Assembly (NCBI GenBank): GCA_942486035.1
Contig: CALNXK010000041.1
Coordinates: forward strand, 1,975,001-2,039,000
DNA length: 64,000 nt
From: Porites lobata
Taxonomy: Eukaryota; Cnidaria; Anthozoa; Scleractinia; Poritidae
Reading direction: 5' to 3'
Below, piece after piece: positions 41,001-47,000 of the stretch; position 1 is the stretch's first letter, and each line of letters opens with the position of its first letter. The translations under genes were made by a program, and so were the position numbers. Below the pieces are notes generated by a model. It made no database searches. It worked only from the letters and a program-made list of their open reading frames with translations, and was not told the DNA's origin.

Positions 41001-44000
41001 CTATCTGTCATGGGCTCCACCCCCTCCAGACAAAATCCACGGTATTCTAAGAGGTTACTTCATTTGGTACAGCATCATAACACTTGGAATCGACAGAAGA
41101 GATCCAGTCTTTCCCCTAGACTATACCAAGAAACGATTGTCATCTGATTCAGTTAAAGACACACTGATTAATCTGCAAACATATGCACGATACGACATCA
41201 AAATAGCTGCCTTTACAAGTAAAGGGCATGGCCCTATTAAAGAGATCTCCACAAGTAAGTTTTATTTCGTATTCAAGAGAAGGTTGATAATTTTACGAAG
41301 AGAATAAAATTTAGATTTTAAATTGCCACCCTGTGCGGCGCAAACATTTGCTAAGAATAGGGAAATGCATTAAATACGTTCCATCTATTTTGAAGAACTT
41401 GGGTGTTGTCTTTGAACTAAAGTGACGTCCACATCAACACAGTCGTCCCTATCCAAGAGAACCTCAGTACAAAAATCCGCGAAATTTTTGTCTGAAAAAC
41501 GGCGGATTTACAAGCATGTCTCCAGTCAGAAGGAATTAAGTTTCTCAACTGCTTATAAATTGGGCCAGTTCTTACTCAAAACAGACAGTTATGTTATTTA
41601 GGGATTAAAGAAACGTTATCTAAAAAAAACGTTAAACGTCACCTTACAAGTTAAACCAGGTACGTGCATGGTGCTGACAACACTAAACTTGATAAGCGTA
41701 ACAGTGACAAAAATATCGCAGTTTATATTCTGTAAACGTCTTTCATTTTACTTTCAACAATTTGATACCATTTCTAAACCATTTTTTCTGCACATAACGG
41801 CCAATTCCTTCTAAGTGCTTGTCCTTACCATATCTGTTTCCTCAGGGACTTGCAGATGTCGGTCTATGATACCAACTAACTGGTGGAATAATCCCCCGTA
41901 CGTTACGACCCAAATCTCCAGCAACAGTAGCCGTGAAGGTGGCATACTACCAGTTATACTAGAGAGTATTGTCACTTCCTGCTGTCAAGAGTGCGAGTTT
42001 GGCACGGCAACGGTGGACTTCAAATTGGACGCAAATGGGTTAGATGCCCAGAAAGATGGCGTAATTCAGGTTAAAGACGCTATAAGTAGCAAGACTATGA
42101 TCTCTTTTGGTATTACTGGAGTGATGCCCCAGGAAAAGTACTATAGCGCTGACGGAGAAGCAGAGTATGTTCCCATCATGGAGACACCTGGTGTCGCCTT
42201 CATTGTGGCGGAGAGAAGGTTAGATTACCGCAGCTGATCTCTCTTAAACTACCGTAGATGGAGAGTATTATTAAGCAATAGACCACACTTTCTATGGGTT
42301 TACCGGCATGATAACCCACGCGGGATGTTGGGAGAACACGAGAAAAGAAGCTTTTCGAGTATTCTCCCAACATCCCAAGTGGGTTATCATGCCGGTAACC
42401 CATAAAGAAAGTGTGGTCTAATTTGCTTTTATAAAATAACTTTAAGTTTTTTATGAGTTTAGAACCAATCAGAACGCGGGTACTATCTTAGTTATTTTAT
42501 AATAAACAATATCCTTTACTGAAAAATACCTCGAGTGGAAAGCAAAAGCCAAAATCTATTTGAAACCAAAAGATCAAATAACATTAAGGAACCTTGTTTC
42601 AAGAGACGTCGTCTCTCCTGTTGCCTGGTAGCATCCCTTGTTACCTTTTGGTTCTTTTGGCTACACACGAGTAGGTTAAAAAGGTATCAAGAAAAAAAAA
42701 TTCCATGCTGCTATGCTTACCATGTCAGTCCCTCGTTTAACCAGGTACTTTGATTTAGGCGTAAGTAACGAGATTCATAATTAATTTAGTGAAGATTAAG
42801 GTGATACCCTTCCCCATTCCCCTAGTCAAAGTTGCAAGCTTTGTAAGGCCTTGGTCAAAACTGCCTTTAGGATGGACGGTAGTCAGATATTGAGAGTTAC
42901 CAATGTATTGCCAGCAGCGATTTTAAGTAAGAGAGGGTGTGGTGGTTTTCCGTTCGAGTGTCTCAACATTATTGTAGCATATAACCTTGCTGATTATCGC
43001 ACGCATTTGAAATATTTCCCATTTCTTCCAGAGATATTCATAAGGAGGTTCTCATGGCGATTCTGAGCTGCTGGCCAGCAGTTGTTATTGCCTGTATCAT
43101 GACGTATCTCGCTGGTGTTGTGGTCTGGGTTCTGGTAAGTTATTTCTTACTTAACTATGTCACTCACAAACATTTTAAAAGATAAATCGAATTAACGAAA
43201 CTGTTTAAACTAACGTTGTGCTGCATTTTTACAAAGGATATGAATTGGAATCATGTGGACTTCCCAAAATCGTTCATTTCGGGATCGCTTGAGGGAGTAT
43301 GGTGGTCGTTCGTTACCATGACGACAGTTGGGTAGGTAGTCAAGCGTATAGCCGTAACCGCCTGTTAAAGCAACTAAACTTAAATCACTATTTTTGTTAG
43401 TACAAATTTAAGAACTTTAGAAAAAACTTACGTTCGCGGTAGGGTTAAATTTGTTGTAGAAAGCTGGTCTAAAGAGTAGATGGTAGCGGGTTCTATCCGA
43501 GAGTCTGGACCACGACTCTAACGAAGGTGCTGACGGCTACATTTCGCGAGATTGGTATGACTTGGTAAAAATGGTGGTTTCTTCTTCAACTGATTAGGTA
43601 AAAAACGATGTCTTCAGTTTAGGACTCTTTTTTTGGCAGTTATGGTGATCGTATACCTAAGTCCATTCCCGCGCGCCTATTTGCGTTTCTATGGACGTGG
43701 ATCGGTATCGCTACAATGGCAGTGATCACAAGCAGCATTACAGCTTCTCTCATGAGTATGGTGTTTCAGCCAGAAAAGATGCTCTATGGCACAAAGGTGA
43801 GGACATCATGTACCAGCTAGGAACTGTGCTGTGTAATCCGATAGCTTGTTAAGAACGCTAAAATCGGAAGAGAAGTTGGGTACGATGGTAGATTTTATAT
43901 TTCAAACCATGCAGGTTTCAAGAGCCCAGGACGCAGTGTCTGAAGGTCGATTAGCGTTAAATTCTAAACCGGGTTCCTTTTTCTATCTGTTCAAAGCATT

Positions 44001-47000
44001 TTCTCGGATAATTTTCTCTCCTTATTTAGGACATTGAATCAGTGAATTATACACTGGCACAAAAAGCTTTTAAGCTTTCATATCTGAGTTCAAACTTCGC
44101 ACTAGCCCCGGGTTATCTTAACCCAGGCCCGGGACCTAAAAGTGGAAATGGTACGAAAAACAAACAGAAAAATAATAATGATCTAATTTATCTCTTTTAT
44201 CAAGGCTAAAGAAGTAATAAATACCTATTCTATAATGCACAACTTTATGAAAGTAAATCTGGGCGAAAACTGGGCGTTCAATGTCGCGGGAAACAGTGCA
44301 ATATCATTCTCGGACGTCATAGATTTTGCCCATTAAGGGGCTTTTGGCCGAAATTGGTTTTAGTTACTGACAGATGTGATTTGAGCTTAAGGCAAGCAAT
44401 GTGAGCGCGCGCTGTTTTAAAAGATTTCAAGTTATATAAAAAATTTACATCATGTCACTTCCGTTAATGTTAGTACAAGCCGCTGGAACTGTTTTTCTCA
44501 TTTATTCACTCTTAATATTTGATTATTTCAGGTAGCTGCTATTGCTAACTCAACTGAATATAAACTAGGACTCAGAAGAAACGCCAAACTAGACACAGGT
44601 TAGGAGAAAGGTGAAAGGTGGTAATATTTGTTACCAAGAGATGAAGTTGATGAGGCTACAGTAGTTTATCAGTAGCCTCTAGTCATTGTTGTCAATTTTA
44701 GTTTCTTTAGGCCTCTTGTCACTTTTAGTTGTTATTATTTCCTGTAAAAGTGACCCGCCCAGATTAGCATAAGTACCCGCGTGCATGTTACAATTGTACT
44801 CCTATCTTAAAACAAAAATAAATGTATGATCATGATCATGAACCCTTAAAACTGATTAGAATTCACCACAGAAAAAATTGGTGGAAAGTTTATTTCTTTA
44901 CAGCAATATTCACGTCTCATCAAAACATAAGGATAGTTTAATCAGGTGAAAATTGGAGATAAATCAGCTTGCTTGACATAATACCAGTAGTACGTTAGAT
45001 GTTTATACTTTGAGTAGCAGTCATAAACCTGTCCCTAAGGAATCTAATCTTAATGAATGAAAAATTGATTGATTTTCAGGTCGCTCGTACGGGAACTTGT
45101 ACCAGATTTATGAAGACCTCGAAAATGATCGTGTACACGCAGCGCTGTTGGACTCATACTCGACGGCGAGCGAAAGCAAGTGGTTCAGTGAAGACTGGCT
45201 CAGAGTGATTCAGATCATTCCAGTGAGATATGAATCTGCTAATGGACTTGTACTTACTGGTGACGTCATGAAGTTAGCACAGTGTTTTCGAAGTTATGTG
45301 CGATCAGAGACAAGTTATATACACAGAATTATACAGAGTCACGTGGGGTCTATTGAGGTTAGAAATTCAGTTCGAATTCTATTCTATTCTAGTCATTTCA
45401 GAAACACAAATACCTTTGGCTATGTTAAACAGGTACGTTTCACTGGCATAGGTGTAGCCAGGATTTTTCCAGAGGTACGCCTAATTTTCTTACAAATTAT
45501 TGGGGGTTTTGTACCGCTGTTTGCGACATTGTCTTTGACTGACACAAGCACCCTTAGTTAACGTAGTCTTAACCCCTGCCATTAACTTCGTCAACTGTAA
45601 AAACAGGCCCAGGTGAAAACAACGGGCGCAATTTTCCCTCCTTTTATCTAACTATTTCATTCAAAGTTCAGTCCACCAATGAGTCAAATCGCTTCGCTGG
45701 TCGCTGGAAACCGACATTTGGGTGTAGAAAAAAAAAAGCAGAGTGAAATGAATAATTGAGTCAAACTGTGCTTTATGAAATGACTATGTTATATTTATGC
45801 ACTTAATTGTCAACATCTTTTCTATTTGTTCCATCTTTTACCCTCGACTTTTTTAGGTACGCATGTGCATACCGTGCGTAGAGGTAGCTATGCCCCTGAC
45901 AGGTAGTGTTGAAAACATTACAGGTTATTTTACCGCGTAGCTGTTATCCTTGACTTTTTCATAGTTTACTATGATTAAGTACGCTTTCTCTTTAGGAAAC
46001 GTGATTTAACACATCAGCTCGGTCGGTAGACAGTAAATAAGCGACAGTCTCTTTCATCACCCAGTTTCGCGTCATTTTTTCCCATTCTCTAATAACCCTA
46101 ACTTTTGTAAGTTCCCTGAAAGTTTTTTTTTTTTTATTTGTTTATTGCGAACAATAGACCTTTTTACCGATACGGCGGCCATATTGAATTAATTCGATAG
46201 TAAGGAGTATTATAGGATGTCCAGGGGGCATGAGCACATTTCGTTTGTATTTTCCCATTTTTTCTTAAAGTTTTCTAATGGGCAAAAAAACCAGTGTTTT
46301 GATGTAATAATCGCCTTTTTTTACAGTGAAAGTCCATATTTCTAATACTAAACTAGAAAAAAGGCGAATTACATCAAAACACGGAGCAAGGATTTTTTTT
46401 TACAATCTTATTTAAGAAAATTTACGAAAAAATGTTTATTTCATTCCCTGGGAATAATTGGCCGCCGTATCGGTAAAAAGGTCTATTACAATACACTACA
46501 TTTACAGTTCATTACAATAAAATTCTAATTATTGATTACTAAATTTTACCTTACATTGAAATAGGTAACTGTTATCGTTTACAGAAGGGAAAAAAGTGAA
46601 AGAAAAAGAGAGAGAAAGACAATTCTTCAAAAATACTATAGTTTATATATTAACAATTAAGAGAAGGAAGTTCCCTGAAAGTTAACTATAACAAAAAAAA
46701 AACTGTTTCGGATTAATTTTAGCTGAGGGTTCAGATTCTCTCAAGTGACTTGTAACACGTTGTCATGCCTTATATCACGCTGCGATGTCTTTGTCTTTAG
46801 GCTGAAGATGTTCCTTTTGCAGTGAAAACGTCGTCAGATCTTCTAACGGAAGAATCCTATTTGTACAAACAAACAGTGATTATTCTAGCTGGAGCTTTAG
46901 GTACCTTTACACTTCTGGGGCTTCTCTTTCATTATTGCTTTTATAAAAAAGCCCCATCAAGACATACATCAGAATCAGGTACTAAGATTTTATGCAAATA

